In this document: positions 25,967 through 35,185 of the stretch, in pieces
How positions within the stretch are numbered: the first letter of the stretch is position 1
Layout: every line of letters starts with the position of its first letter
NCBI RefSeq assembly: GCF_030534315.2
Contig: NZ_CP130558.2
Location: 2,656,501-2,720,500, forward strand
Source of the DNA: Thermoanaerobacterium sp. CMT5567-10
GTDB taxonomy: Bacteria > Bacillota > Thermoanaerobacteria > Thermoanaerobacterales > Thermoanaerobacteraceae
DNA: 64,000 nucleotides
Direction of reading: 5' to 3'
Position numbers and translations under genes: made by a program
Notes under the pieces: model-generated
Database searches by the model: none
Seen by the model: only the letters and a program-made list of their open reading frames with translations
What the model was told of the DNA's origin: nothing

Positions 25967-26674
25967 ATGGTTCACAGCCTTTTGAGCATAGATTGGGATT
26001 ATTTCATCCCTCTGAAAAGAGAGTGGCTAGGTTCTTATGTTGAAAACCAAAAAAACATAGAGGCGGTGTGGTATAAGAGGTACATAAAAAGTGTTTTAGA
26101 AGGTGAGGATCTGGAAAAGTCAGTAGATACAACTCCGATATTGGAAAATTTTTGGGTCAAAATAAGAGAACACTTTGATTTTATAAGAAATATCAAAGTA
26201 TTTGTGTCTGAATCTCATATGCTATCATATCACATCGCCAGAGCTAATGAATGTGAAGAAGTATATTCTTTTGATACACACGCTGATTTGGGCTATGCAG
26301 GAATGAGCTCGGTTAATTTTGAGTTAAACTGTGCTAACTGGCTGGGGAAGCTGTTAAATGAAGGTAAGATAAAAAAGGCTCACATAATATATAGTCCTCA
26401 TACTTTTGAAAAGCCTGAGGACTTTAAAGATTTTAATAAACTTTTTTCAATTCGATATTACAGGGATATAGATGTATTACCTGAAGGTATATACACGGTA
26501 GCTGTACATATTTGTAGATCGGGGGCATGGACACCACCGTGGCTTGACAACAAGTTTGAGAAATTCATAAAAAATCTCAATTTGCCTTATAAGGTGATTA
26601 AACTTTATAGGAGAGACTGGGATATTAAGAAACTTTCACTTTCAGATCAAATTTTTTATCTTAATTTTGCATAA
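25967..26674 (+). CDS. Arginase-like (UPF0489-like) protein of unknown function
   Basis: A 235-residue soluble protein. SIDWDYFIP at the start and SFDTHADLGYAG in the middle resemble the aspartate/histidine metal-ligand motifs of the ureohydrolase (arginase/deacetylase) fold as seen in UPF0489 proteins; VHICRSGAWTPPWLDNKFEKFI near the end may be part of the active site. I do not know the reaction. Start at ATG 25967 with AGGTGG (25956-25961) ahead; an in-frame GTG pair lies within that site. It is the gene just upstream of the cobalamin set, 71 bases from cbiX, without an intervening terminator, so it may share a transcript. Confidence 0.55.
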   Translation: MVHSLLSIDWDYFIPLKREWLGSYVENQKNIEAVWYKRYIKSVLEGEDLEKSVDTTPILENFWVKIREHFDFIRNIKVFVSESHMLSYHIARANECEEVYSFDTHADLGYAGMSSVNFELNCANWLGKLLNEGKIKKAHIIYSPHTFEKPEDFKDFNKLFSIRYYRDIDVLPEGIYTVAVHICRSGAWTPPWLDNKFEKFIKNLNLPYKVIKLYRRDWDIKKLSLSDQIFYLNFA

Positions 26675-26745
26675 AAAAGTAGCCAAGTGAATACCTAGAA
26701 AAAAGCTTGAGCTTTAACGCTTGTAGTAGAAAGAGGAGAGATAAA

Positions 26746-27111
26746 ATGGAGAAAGGGTTGTTAGTCATAGCTCATGGGAGCCGCGTTAAGGAGACAAAAA
26801 AAGTTGTAATCAAGGTGGTAGATAGAATAAAGAGCTTAGATAAATATAAGGATGTGAAGGCAGGATTTATGGAATTTGACACTCCTGACATCCCTACTTC
26901 TATTAAAGAGTTTGTAAAAGAAGGTATTTATGATATCGTTGCTGTGCCACTATTTTTATTCGAAGGAATACATATAAAAGAGGATATACCGGTGGTTTTT
27001 GAAGAGGAGAGGAAGAAGTATCCCGGTCTTTCTATAAAATTTGGAAGGCCAATTGGCTATGACGACAGAATCGTGGATATAATTTTGGAAAGGACAGAGG
27101 AAGTAAAATAA
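26746..27111 (+). CDS. cbiX: Sirohydrochlorin cobaltochelatase, short CbiX
   Basis: A 121-residue chelatase that inserts cobalt into sirohydrochlorin, the entry step of the anaerobic cobalamin route. MEKGLLVIAHGSRVKETKKV holds the metal-binding histidine, and VPLFLFEGIHIKEDIP carries the second one; FMEFDTPDIPTSIKEFV is family typical. The length matches the small, homodimeric type rather than the double-length enzyme. Start at ATG 26746 behind AGAGGAGAG; the frame continues upstream without a ribosome site. First gene of cbiXCDETLFGHJ. Confidence 0.9.
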   Translation: MEKGLLVIAHGSRVKETKKVVIKVVDRIKSLDKYKDVKAGFMEFDTPDIPTSIKEFVKEGIYDIVAVPLFLFEGIHIKEDIPVVFEEERKKYPGLSIKFGRPIGYDDRIVDIILERTEEVK

Positions 27112-27132
27112 AGTTTATTGGAGAGATAATTT

Positions 27133-27756
27133 ATGAATTACATAAAAGATCCGTGGGAAATTGAAAAAAAGAGTTTTGAAATAATAGGCAAAAACATAGA
27201 TGAGTCTAAATTCGATAAAAAGGAGCTTTTAATAGTAAAAAGGGTGATTCACGCAACAGCAGATTTTGAATTTGCCAATATACTTAAAATCTCAAAAGGA
27301 GCGATAGAAGACGGTTTAAAGGTACTAAAGGAAGGATTTAATATTGTTAGTGATACAAAGATGGCGGAAGCAGGAATAAATAAAAAGGTATTAGAGAAGA
27401 TAGGTTCAAAAGTAAAAAGTTACATTAATCTTCCTGAAGCTAAAGAAATTTCAAAGAAGTGTGGCATTACAAGATCAATGGCAGCTATGGAAATAGCGGC
27501 AAAAGACGAAAGCAATAAAATCTTTGCTATTGGAAATGCCCCCACAGCTTTATTTAGACTCATAGAGCTTGTGAGAGAAGGAAAAGCAAAGCCTTCCCTT
27601 ATAATAGGTGTTCCTGTTGGCTTTGTTGGAGCTGAAGAGGCGAAGGAAGAGGTAAAAAAGCTTGATATTCCTTACATCATAACAGAAGGGAAAAAAGGAG
27701 GAAGCACAGTAGCAGTAGCGATAGTTAATGCCCTCCTTTACATGATTGAAAGATAG
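27133..27756 (+). CDS. cbiC: Cobalt-precorrin-8 methylmutase
   Basis: A 207-residue CbiC/CobH enzyme that moves the methyl group from C-11 to C-12, giving cobyrinate. Clear features are PWEIEKKSFEIIGKN at the start, the catalytic-histidine region KRVIHATADFEFAN, TRSMAAMEIAA and IGNAPTALFRLIEL, then GVPVGFVGAEEAKEE. TTGGAGAGATAATTT precedes the ATG. It is the last methyl-shift step although the gene stands second in the operon. Confidence 0.94.
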   Translation: MNYIKDPWEIEKKSFEIIGKNIDESKFDKKELLIVKRVIHATADFEFANILKISKGAIEDGLKVLKEGFNIVSDTKMAEAGINKKVLEKIGSKVKSYINLPEAKEISKKCGITRSMAAMEIAAKDESNKIFAIGNAPTALFRLIELVREGKAKPSLIIGVPVGFVGAEEAKEEVKKLDIPYIITEGKKGGSTVAVAIVNALLYMIER

Positions 27757-27766
27757 AGTGGTGTTT

Positions 27767-28867
27767 ATGGAGAACTACGTTGTAAAGAGAGGAAAAAAAT
27801 TAAGGTATGGTTACACTACAGGGTCTTGTGCAGCCGCTGCATCGAAGGCTTCTACTTACATGCTTTTTACAGGTGGGAGACTAGATACTGTAGAGATAGA
27901 TACTCCAAAGGGATGGCGGCTTAAGCTGGAGGTTTTGGATATAACTTCAGGAGAAGGCTGGGTAAAGTGCGGTATAAGAAAAGACGGAGGGGATGACCCG
28001 GATGCTACTCACGGCCTTATAATTTATTCGAAGGCTGAGGTAAAAGAAGGAGAAGGGATAGATGTCTATGGAGGCGAAGGAGTTGGAGTAGTTACAAAAC
28101 CGGGACTTCCTGTAAGCCCTGGGAAATCCGCTATTAATCCTGTTCCAATGTCAATGATTTTAAATGAAGTCAAAAAAGTACTGCCAGAAGGGAAAGGTGT
28201 AAAAATTACCATAAGTGTACCAGGTGGTGAAAGGGTGGCTTTAAAGACCTTCAACCCGAGGCTTGGAATTGTAGGCGGTATATCAATACTTGGTACTACA
28301 GGGATTGTAGAGCCTATGTCGGAGGAAGCTTTAAAATCTTCTCTTGAGTTAGAACTTTCTATCCTTTCTGCTGAAGGATACAAAAAGGTAGTTTTTGCTC
28401 CAGGAAATTATGGCAAAGAATATGCTTTAAAAGAAGGCGTGGGAGAAAGACTCATCATATCTTATGGTAATTTTTTGGGGTTTATGCTGGAGAAGGCAGT
28501 AGAGTACGGTTTTACACATGTGGTATTGGCAGGGCACATAGGGAAACTTGTAAAAGTAGCAGCAGGAATATTTAATACCCACAGCCATGTTGCAGATGCG
28601 AGAGCAGAAATAATGGCGGCCTATGTAGCCCATTTTGGTGCAGATAAAGAGACTGTTGATAAAGTTCTGGATTCAAATACAACGGAGGAAGCCCTTGATA
28701 TAATTGAAAGGGCGGGAGTCGATATAAAAGACTTCAGTCAGTTTATAGCAGACAGGGTCTACATGAAATGTAAGCAGTATGTTTACGATAAATTAAATAT
28801 CGAAGTTCATCTCATTTCATTGAAAAGAGGCATTATTGCAAAAGCAGGTGATAAAGTAGAATGGTGA
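27767..28867 (+). CDS. cbiD: Cobalt-precorrin-5B C1-methyltransferase
   Basis: A 366-residue CbiD, the SAM-dependent enzyme that methylates C-1 in the anaerobic route; it is not related in sequence to the other cbi methyltransferases. LRYGYTTGSCAAAASKA near the start, GEGVGVVTKPGLPVSPGKSAINPVPMSMI-type sequence in the middle, LVLAGHIGKLVKVAAGIFNTHS-like HVVLAGHIGKLVKVAAGIF and NTHSHVADAR near residue 265 are diagnostic. Start ATG 27767 is preferred (AGTGGTG upstream); TTG 27746 and GTG 27758 are in frame. Its end overlaps cbiE by seven bases. Confidence 0.94.
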   Translation: MENYVVKRGKKLRYGYTTGSCAAAASKASTYMLFTGGRLDTVEIDTPKGWRLKLEVLDITSGEGWVKCGIRKDGGDDPDATHGLIIYSKAEVKEGEGIDVYGGEGVGVVTKPGLPVSPGKSAINPVPMSMILNEVKKVLPEGKGVKITISVPGGERVALKTFNPRLGIVGGISILGTTGIVEPMSEEALKSSLELELSILSAEGYKKVVFAPGNYGKEYALKEGVGERLIISYGNFLGFMLEKAVEYGFTHVVLAGHIGKLVKVAAGIFNTHSHVADARAEIMAAYVAHFGADKETVDKVLDSNTTEEALDIIERAGVDIKDFSQFIADRVYMKCKQYVYDKLNIEVHLISLKRGIIAKAGDKVEW

Positions 28868-29472
28868 CAATTGTAGGGATAGGTCCGGGAAACAAAAAAT
28901 TCATTACCACTTATGCACTTGAAAGAATAAAAGAGGCAGATGTACTGGTGGGAGGCAGACGCCATCTTGAAGAATTTGAAGACATTGATTGCGAAAAGAT
29001 TATGATAAACGCTTCAACAGATTATCGTAGTATACTCAACAAAGAAGGCAATATTGTCATTTTAGCATCAGGAGAACCTTCTTTGTATGGCATATCGGAA
29101 GTGATTTTAAAATATGTGGACAAAAAGCAATTAGAAATAATTCCGGGCATAAGCTCAATACAGTATATGTGTGCAAAACTTAAAATAACAATGAATGACT
29201 TGGCGGTTGTAAGCTTACATGGTCGTACTGAAGATTTAGTAAAAAAAGTAAAAGAGAATAAAAAAGTCGCTATTTTTACTGATGATACGCATACGCCGCA
29301 ATTTGTTGCAGCTATGTTGAAAGAAGAAAATTTGCAAGACAGGAAAATACACGTTGGTGAAAATCTGTCTTATGATACGGAGAGGATTTACTCTTTTACA
29401 GTAGAAGAACTTTTAAACTGCAATAAAAAATTTGATTTAAATGTAGTGGTGATAACATGTGGCAATATATGA
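28861..29472 (+). CDS. cbiE: Cobalt-precorrin-7 C5-methyltransferase
   Basis: A 203-residue tetrapyrrole methylase. VTIVGIGPGNKKFIT forms the N-terminal glycine-rich motif, followed by ADVLVGGRRHLEEF, ILASGEPSLYGISEVI and IIPGISSIQYMCAKL, all CbiE type. It overlaps cbiD at its start and cbiT at its end (16 bases). CbiE and CbiT act together on C-5 and C-15; in many organisms they are fused as CobL, here they are separate overlapping genes. Confidence 0.92.
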   Translation: MVTIVGIGPGNKKFITTYALERIKEADVLVGGRRHLEEFEDIDCEKIMINASTDYRSILNKEGNIVILASGEPSLYGISEVILKYVDKKQLEIIPGISSIQYMCAKLKITMNDLAVVSLHGRTEDLVKKVKENKKVAIFTDDTHTPQFVAAMLKEENLQDRKIHVGENLSYDTERIYSFTVEELLNCNKKFDLNVVVITCGNI

Positions 29473-30041
29473 CACCTGGAATTCCTGATGAATATTTTGT
29501 AAGAGGCAATGTTCCAATGACAAAGGAAGAAATACGAGTTTTGTCAATATCTAAACTGAGGCTTAAAGAAGACAGTGTAGTATGGGATATTGGCGCTGGT
29601 ACAGGCTCTGTGTCCGTTGAGGCTGCATTAATATCGAAAAAAGGCGTTGTTTATTCTATTGAAAAAGAGGAAGAAGGTGTAAGACTTATAAACGAAAACA
29701 TTAAGAAATTTAACGTAGAAAATGTTGTTGTTGTGGGCGGTTTAGCTCCTGATGCCCTTTTAGATTTGCCTTCACCTGACAGGGTATTCATTGGGGGAAC
29801 AGGGGATAAAATGTATCAAATATTTGACATTGTCACAACTAAATTAAAGGAGGATGGGGTAGTTGTAGTAAACGGGATTACACTTGATACCGCGTATTCT
29901 GCTCATCATTATTTTAAACAAAGATTGTTTACGGTCCAAACAATATGTGTCAATGTTTCGGTGTCAAAAGAAGCGGGAAATAAGACGATGATGATATCGC
30001 AAAATCCTGTCTACATTATAACAGTGAAAAGAGAGGGATAG
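29457..30041 (+). CDS. cbiT: Cobalt-precorrin-6B C15-methyltransferase (decarboxylating)
   Basis: A 194-residue class I SAM methyltransferase. TPGIPDEYFVRGNVPMTKEEIR is the CbiT start; the SAM site is VWDIGAGTGSVSVEAAL, with YSIEKEEEGVRLINENI and the GGTGDKMYQI loop. It methylates C-15 and removes the C-12 acetate carboxyl group. The start lies inside cbiE and cbiL follows one base after its stop. Confidence 0.93.
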   Translation: MWQYMTPGIPDEYFVRGNVPMTKEEIRVLSISKLRLKEDSVVWDIGAGTGSVSVEAALISKKGVVYSIEKEEEGVRLINENIKKFNVENVVVVGGLAPDALLDLPSPDRVFIGGTGDKMYQIFDIVTTKLKEDGVVVVNGITLDTAYSAHHYFKQRLFTVQTICVNVSVSKEAGNKTMMISQNPVYIITVKREG

Positions 30042-30042
30042 A

Positions 30043-30717
30043 ATGGCGAAATTATACGGTATAGGAGTGGGACCGGGGGAAGAAAGCTTCATTACTTTGA
30101 AAGCTGTAAAAATACTCCAAAAAATAGATGTGGTGGTAGCTCCTTCAAGCAAAGGAGAAGGAAGTATTGCTTATGAAATTGCAAAGCCTTATATAAAATG
30201 TGATGTAGTATTTATAGAATTTCCAATGACATACTCAAAAGAAGATCTTAAAGCAAAATGGGAGGAAAATGTTAAAAAAATCAAAACATTTCTTGATGAT
30301 GGGAAAGATGTAGCTTTTATAACAATAGGAGACCCCATGATTTATAGCACTTACATATACATTCTAAAGAGAATTGAAGGTTATGAGGCAGAGACCATCC
30401 CTGGAATTAGCTCATATAGCGCAGCTGCTTCAAGATTAAATATTCCAATTGCAGAGGGAAATGAAACTTTTGCAGTTGTTCCATCAGGAGATATATTAGA
30501 AATTTCAAAAGCACTTGATATGTTTGATAACGTGGTATTGATGAAAATTTCGAGAAGATACGAGGAAATAGTAAATCTTCTAAAAGAAAAAAACTTCAAA
30601 GGATATCTTGTAATAAAGTGCGGCCATCAAGATGAAGAAATATCTTACGATCTTGATAAATACATAGGAAAAAAGATAGACTATTTGTCTTTGATTATTG
30701 CAAAGAAGGTGAAGTAG
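30043..30717 (+). CDS. cbiL: Cobalt-precorrin-2 C20-methyltransferase
   Basis: A 224-residue tetrapyrrole methylase, the first ring methylation after cobalt insertion. AKLYGIGVGPGEESFITLKAVKIL, VVVAPSSKGEGSIAYEIAKPYI, FITIGDPMIYSTYIYI and IPGISSYSAAASRLNIP match CbiL. AGAGAGGGATAGA precedes the ATG. cbiF begins within a few bases of its stop. Confidence 0.93.
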   Translation: MAKLYGIGVGPGEESFITLKAVKILQKIDVVVAPSSKGEGSIAYEIAKPYIKCDVVFIEFPMTYSKEDLKAKWEENVKKIKTFLDDGKDVAFITIGDPMIYSTYIYILKRIEGYEAETIPGISSYSAAASRLNIPIAEGNETFAVVPSGDILEISKALDMFDNVVLMKISRRYEEIVNLLKEKNFKGYLVIKCGHQDEEISYDLDKYIGKKIDYLSLIIAKKVK

Positions 30718-30719
30718 CT

Positions 30720-31475
30720 GTGGTTTATTTTATTGGTGCAGGACCAGGAGATCCTGAACTTATAACATTAAAAGGTATGAAAATAATACAGGCTTGTGAT
30801 GTTGTCATATACGCAGGGTCACTTGTCAATAAAGAGATATTGAAATACGCAAAGCCAAAGGCCGAAGTTTACGATAGTGCTACAATGAATCTTGATGAAA
30901 TAATTGGGCTTATCGTAAAATCTCATAAGGATGGAAAAGATGTAGCAAGAATACATACAGGAGATCCTGCTATTTACGGTGCCATACATGAACAAATTGT
31001 AAGGCTAGAAAAAGAAAATATAGATTATGAAATAATTCCCGGTGTTAGTTCTTTTTTGGCAGCAGCATCAGTCTTGAAAAAAGAATTGACAATTCCTGAA
31101 ATAACCCAGACAGTGATTATAACACGAATAGGTGGAAGGACAGTAGTGCCTAAAGAGCAGGAACTAAAAGATTTATCGCGTCATGGAGCTACTATGGCGA
31201 TATTTCTGAGTGTTCAGGAAATTGACAGAGTTGTCTCAGAATTGAAAAAAGGTTACCAAGAGAATACACCTGTTGCAGTTGTCTATAAAGCTACTTGGGA
31301 AGATCAACTGATTGTTAAAGGTACCCTTAACGACATTTCACAAAAGGTCAAATCAAAGGGAATAAATAAAACTGCTATGATACTTGTAGGAGATTTTTTA
31401 AAAGATATAAAAACCTATTCAAAGCTTTATGATAAAGAATTTTCTCATAGCTTCAGGAAGAAGGAAGATTTATGA
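30720..31475 (+). CDS. cbiF: Cobalt-precorrin-4 C11-methyltransferase
   Basis: A 251-residue tetrapyrrole methylase. VYFIGAGPGDPELITLKGMKII, VVIYAGSLVNKEIL, ARIHTGDPAIYGAIHEQI and IPGVSSFLAAASVLKKELTIPE are CbiF/CobM signatures. It begins with GTG at 30720 with GAAGGTGAAG upstream in the end of cbiL. Four bases overlap with cbiG. Confidence 0.94.
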   Translation: MVYFIGAGPGDPELITLKGMKIIQACDVVIYAGSLVNKEILKYAKPKAEVYDSATMNLDEIIGLIVKSHKDGKDVARIHTGDPAIYGAIHEQIVRLEKENIDYEIIPGVSSFLAAASVLKKELTIPEITQTVIITRIGGRTVVPKEQELKDLSRHGATMAIFLSVQEIDRVVSELKKGYQENTPVAVVYKATWEDQLIVKGTLNDISQKVKSKGINKTAMILVGDFLKDIKTYSKLYDKEFSHSFRKKEDL

Positions 31476-32512
31476 GAATAGCGATAATTGCTCTCACAAA
31501 AAATGCATCGAGGTTGGCAAATGAGATTGGCCAAAAGTTAAAAGGAGATGTGTATGTAAAAGAAAAATTCGCAACCCCTGAAGATTATGCAATAAAAGGA
31601 AATTTTATAGACTTTGTTCATGAAATATTTAACAAATACCAAGGATTGGTCTTTGTGATGGCTACAGGGATTGTGGTAAGAACAATTGCAGGAGTGATAA
31701 AGGACAAATTTACTGACCCTGCTGTTGTGGCAGTAGACGAAAAGGGGAAATTTGCCATAAGCCTTTTATCAGGTCATGTAGGTGGCGCAAATGAACTTAC
31801 TTTAAAGGTGGCTTCTGCAATTGGAGCACAGCCTGTTATAACAACTGCAACAGATGTAGAGGGCGTCATATCTTTAGATGTGATTGCGAAAGATTATGGT
31901 TACTATCTTGAAAATATAGAGGATTTAAAAAAAGTCAGTGCAGCCTTTGTAAATGGAGAAAATGTACGTTTTATTCTTGATGAAGATGTAGAAAAAATAC
32001 CCTTATTAAAAGATTACATAAAAAACGATGTTCACAGTAAAGTTGATGCCTTTGTTTACATAACTGACAAGGAAATAAAAAAACCGACAGAAAAACCTTA
32101 TGTCATATTAAGACCTAAAAATGTAGTTATTGGCTTAGGATGCAAAAGAGGAATAGCTTTTGAGGATTTGCTTACTTTTATAAGGGAAACTTTTGATAAT
32201 CTAAATTTGAGATTAAAAAGCATCGAGTCAATTGCTACCATAGATATAAAAAAGGAAGAAAAAGGGATGCTTCAGTTGGCAGAATTTTTGAAAATTCCTC
32301 TTGTTTTTTATACAAAAGAAGAGCTGAGAAAAATAGAAAACAAATTTCCTATTTCTGATTTTGTATTTCATACAGTAGGGGTTGGAAGTGTTGCAAGACC
32401 CTCTGCTTATTTGGCTAGTAACGCTGGAGAAGAGATAGCATATCTTAAAAAGAATGGAATAACGTTAGCTGTGTATAAATTTAGAAAGAAGGATTGGCAT
32501 GGGATGGATTAA
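31472..32512 (+). CDS. cbiG: Cobalt-precorrin-5A hydrolase
   Basis: A 346-residue CbiG that opens the delta-lactone and releases the C-2 unit as acetaldehyde during ring contraction. N-terminal and central segments FVMATGIVVRTIAGVI, SLLSGHVGGANELTLKVA and PVITTATDVEGVIS are characteristic; the C-terminal cobalamin domain contains VIGLGCKRGIAFEDLL and SVARPSAYLAS. Full length with all three CbiG subdomains. It overlaps cbiF and cbiH at its two ends. Confidence 0.93.
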   Translation: MRIAIIALTKNASRLANEIGQKLKGDVYVKEKFATPEDYAIKGNFIDFVHEIFNKYQGLVFVMATGIVVRTIAGVIKDKFTDPAVVAVDEKGKFAISLLSGHVGGANELTLKVASAIGAQPVITTATDVEGVISLDVIAKDYGYYLENIEDLKKVSAAFVNGENVRFILDEDVEKIPLLKDYIKNDVHSKVDAFVYITDKEIKKPTEKPYVILRPKNVVIGLGCKRGIAFEDLLTFIRETFDNLNLRLKSIESIATIDIKKEEKGMLQLAEFLKIPLVFYTKEELRKIENKFPISDFVFHTVGVGSVARPSAYLASNAGEEIAYLKKNGITLAVYKFRKKDWHGMD

Positions 32513-33230
32513 AGTCGTAGGAGTAGGCCCTGGGGATATAAATGACATGACTTTTAAAGCATACACTTCCTTAAAAGAATGTGATGTAGTCGTAGGATAT
32601 ACTACTTATATAAACCTTATTAAACCTTTAATTGAGGGCAAAGAGGTAATTTCATTAGGGATGAGAAAAGAAATTGACAGGGCTAAAAAAGCTGTTGAAT
32701 TAGCTTTGCAAGGCAAAAATGTGTGCATTGTGTCAAGTGGTGATGCAGGGATATATGGTATGGCAGGGCTTATGTATGAGGTTGTCCACAAAGATAACAT
32801 AGATTTAAAAATAGAAGTAATACCAGGAGTAACTGCTCTAAATGCTGCGGCTGCTATACTAGGGGCACCTGTAATGCAGGATTTTGTAGTTATAAGCCTT
32901 TCAGATCATTTGATATCTTGGCAGGTGATAGAAAAAAGGCTGGAACTTTCTTCACAGGCTGACTTTGTAATTGTCATATACAACCCTAAAAGCAAAGAAA
33001 GACCGGAAAATCTTATAAAAGCTCAGAAAATTATTATGAAATACAAAAGAGAGGATATCCCTGTTGGAATAGTAAAAAATGCTTCAAGAGAGGGACAACA
33101 AGTGATAATCACCACTTTAAAAGAAATGGCAAATTATGAAATTGATATGAGGACAATTGTAATAATAGGTAACGAAAGCACTTTTGTAGAAAAGGGCAAA
33201 ATGATAACGCCGAGGGGATATATTTTATGA
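32499..33230 (+). CDS. cbiH: Cobalt-precorrin-3 C17-methyltransferase
   Basis: A 243-residue tetrapyrrole methylase that methylates C-17 and drives ring contraction. IKVVGVGPGDINDMTFKAYTSL, VVGYTTYINLIKPLIEGKEV, GMRKEIDRAKKAVELA and VSSGDAGIYGMAGLMYEV are CbiH/CobJ signatures; the tail IVIIGNESTFVEKGKMITPRGY is typical too. It starts inside cbiG and overlaps cbiJ by four bases. Confidence 0.94.
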   Translation: MGWIKVVGVGPGDINDMTFKAYTSLKECDVVVGYTTYINLIKPLIEGKEVISLGMRKEIDRAKKAVELALQGKNVCIVSSGDAGIYGMAGLMYEVVHKDNIDLKIEVIPGVTALNAAAAILGAPVMQDFVVISLSDHLISWQVIEKRLELSSQADFVIVIYNPKSKERPENLIKAQKIIMKYKREDIPVGIVKNASREGQQVIITTLKEMANYEIDMRTIVIIGNESTFVEKGKMITPRGYIL

Positions 33231-33985
33231 TACTGGTCTTGTCAGGTACAAAAGATGGAAGGGAGATTGCAGAACGATTAAAACTTAAAGGTATTGAGGT
33301 TATAGCAAGTACAGTGACAGATTATGGTGCAAGCCTTTTTAGTGATGGAGTAAAAGTCCACAAAGGCCCACTGGATGAATTGAATCTCATTGAATTTATT
33401 TATAGAAATAACATAGATATTATAATTGATGCGACTCATCCTTTTGCAAAAGATGTAAGCGTAAATGCTATAAATGCCTGCAACAAAACTGGTATAAAGT
33501 ATATAAGATATGAAAGGAAAAGCATTTATTATGACAATGCCGTCATAGCTGAAAGTTTTGAGGAAGCAGCTGAGAAATGTAAAGAATATCACAATATTTT
33601 TTTGACTGTAGGCAGTAAAAACCTCGAAAAATTTAAGTTCCTCTGGGTAATGGGGAAAAAGGTAACGGCAAGAGTACTTCCTTTAAGTAATGTCCTAAAA
33701 AAATGTGAAGATTTAGGGCTAACACCAAAAGACATAATAGCAATGGAAGGTCCTTTCAGCAGCGAACTAAATTATCAAATGTTTAAAGAGAGAGAGGCAG
33801 AAGTGATCGTGACAAAAGAAAGTGGCGTTGTGGGAGGGATATTAGAAAAATTTGAAGCTGCTGAAATGCTAGATATTCCTGTAATTTTAATAAAAAGGCC
33901 TGATGTAAATTATCCTGTTGTGATAACAGATGTTGACAGTCTTATGAAAGATGTGACGAAAATTACAAGTCAGCAATTAGGATAA
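33227..33985 (+). CDS. cbiJ: Cobalt-precorrin-6A reductase
   Basis: A 252-residue NAD(P)H-dependent reductase (CbiJ/CobK). ILVLSGTKDGREIAERL, IDATHPFAKDVSVNAINAC, RYERKS and FLTVGSKNLEKF, then KESGVVGGILEKFEAAEMLDIPVILIKRP, are family features. Last gene of the ten-gene biosynthetic run. A gap of about 120 bases separates it from the cobalamin riboswitch that controls the transporter genes. Confidence 0.93.
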   Translation: MILVLSGTKDGREIAERLKLKGIEVIASTVTDYGASLFSDGVKVHKGPLDELNLIEFIYRNNIDIIIDATHPFAKDVSVNAINACNKTGIKYIRYERKSIYYDNAVIAESFEEAAEKCKEYHNIFLTVGSKNLEKFKFLWVMGKKVTARVLPLSNVLKKCEDLGLTPKDIIAMEGPFSSELNYQMFKEREAEVIVTKESGVVGGILEKFEAAEMLDIPVILIKRPDVNYPVVITDVDSLMKDVTKITSQQLG

Positions 33986-34111
33986 AAGCGTATCAGTCTA
34001 TACGATGTCAACTGAATGAACTCATAAAATTTTGGAACTGAAAGCATTTTCAATTTTTATTGATAACATATTTATAAAATGATATACTTTATTTAAGAAT
34101 AAAATTTGATA

Positions 34112-34312
34112 ACAGGCGAATACAGGTGCCCAATTTGTAATCAAATTGGGTTAAAAGGGAAGCAGGTGAAAATCCTGCACGGTCCCGCCACTGTGATGGT
34201 GAGCTCTTTACATTGTGCCACTGCTTAGTCTCTCAGCGGAAGTTGATGAGTGCCGGGTGGGAAGGCGTAAAGAGGGATGAACCTAAGTCAGGAGACCTGC
34301 CTGTATTTGTGT
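34112..34312 (+). ncRNA. Cobalamin riboswitch
   Basis: A complete adenosylcobalamin-type element. In order: the ACAGGTGCC start (34122-34130), GGGAAGCAGGTGAAAATCC (34159-34177), the B12-box region ACGGTCCCGCCACTGTGA near 34180-34197, GCCGGGTGGGAAGGCG-type stem near 34253-34268, AAGTCAGGAGACCTGCCTGT near 34284-34303. It is followed by a terminator at 34371, so binding of cobalamin should stop transcription of cbiMNQO. Confidence 0.95.
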
Positions 34313-34370
34313 CAAACTTACTCTACGGTCGATAGAGGAGGTGTTATAACAGGATATTTATGTGTTTTTT

Positions 34371-34411
34371 AACCTCTTAATGCCATTGGTAAGTTAAGAG
34401 GTTTTATTTTT
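34371..34411 (+). terminator. Riboswitch-controlled terminator
   Basis: AACCTCTTAA (34371-34380) and TTAAGAGGTT (34394-34403) form the stem, followed by TTATTTTTG. The segment GAGGAGGTGTTA upstream (about 34335-34346) can pair with the 5' arm as antiterminator, fitting an off-switch. Confidence 0.85.
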
Positions 34412-34441
34412 GCTTAAATTTTATAAAAAGAGGTGTTTAAT

Positions 34442-35185
34442 GTGAAAAAATGGATGTTGTTAACGGTATTTGCTTTGCTTTTGATGGCACCGCAAATTGC
34501 ATATTCAATGCACATAATGGAAGGTTTTCTTCCTCTTAAATGGTGCATAATATGGGATATAGCTTCTTTGCCTTTTGTAATTGTGGGATTTATGACGATA
34601 AACAAAAGTGTAAAGAAAAATCCAAAACTTAAAATGCTTTTGGGTTTTGCAGGTGCTTTTGCTTTTGTGCTTTCAGCACTTAAAATTCCTTCTGTTACAG
34701 GAAGTTGTTCGCATCCAACTGGTGTAGGACTTGGAGCTATACTCTTTGGACCTTTTGCTATGAGCGTTTTAGGACTTATAGTGCTTTTGTTTCAGGCGTT
34801 ACTTTTGGCTCATGGTGGCATAACAACTTTGGGTGCTAATACATTTTCTATGGCAATAGTAGGACCAATTGTCTCCTATTATATATTTAAAGGAGTAAAA
34901 AAGGTAGGTGGTCCAAATTGGCTTGCAGTATTTTTAGCTGCCTCAATTGGGGATTTGCTTACATATGTGACGACTTCCTTCCAACTTGCTATTGCTTTTC
35001 CGGCTGAAATAGGAGGATTTACAGTCTCCTTCTTAAAATTTATGGGGATCTTTGCAGTGACTCAAGTACCTTTGGCGGTAAGTGAGGGGCTTTTAACTGT
35101 ACTCGTAATCAATTTGCTAATTGCCTACAGTAAAGAAGAACTCATTGAGCTTAATGTTTTAGAGAAAGAAGGTAAGCTAGTATGA
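34442..35185 (+). CDS. cbiM: Cobalt ECF transporter S component CbiM
   Basis: A 247-residue membrane protein that binds cobalt through its N-terminal residues. A signal peptide ends at QIAYS and the mature protein begins MHIMEGFLP, the metal-binding N-terminus conserved in CbiM/NikM. Later [19 protein letters not shown] and [18 protein letters not shown] are present. GTG 34442 is chosen as start, eight bases after AAGAGGTG; an ATG at 34440 is out of frame and runs into TGA, and GTG 34433 overlaps the ribosome site. First gene under the cobalamin riboswitch. Confidence 0.94.
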   Translation: MKKWMLLTVFALLLMAPQIAYSMHIMEGFLPLKWCIIWDIASLPFVIVGFMTINKSVKKNPKLKMLLGFAGAFAFVLSALKIPSVTGSCSHPTGVGLGAILFGPFAMSVLGLIVLLFQALLLAHGGITTLGANTFSMAIVGPIVSYYIFKGVKKVGGPNWLAVFLAASIGDLLTYVTTSFQLAIAFPAEIGGFTVSFLKFMGIFAVTQVPLAVSEGLLTVLVINLLIAYSKEELIELNVLEKEGKLV

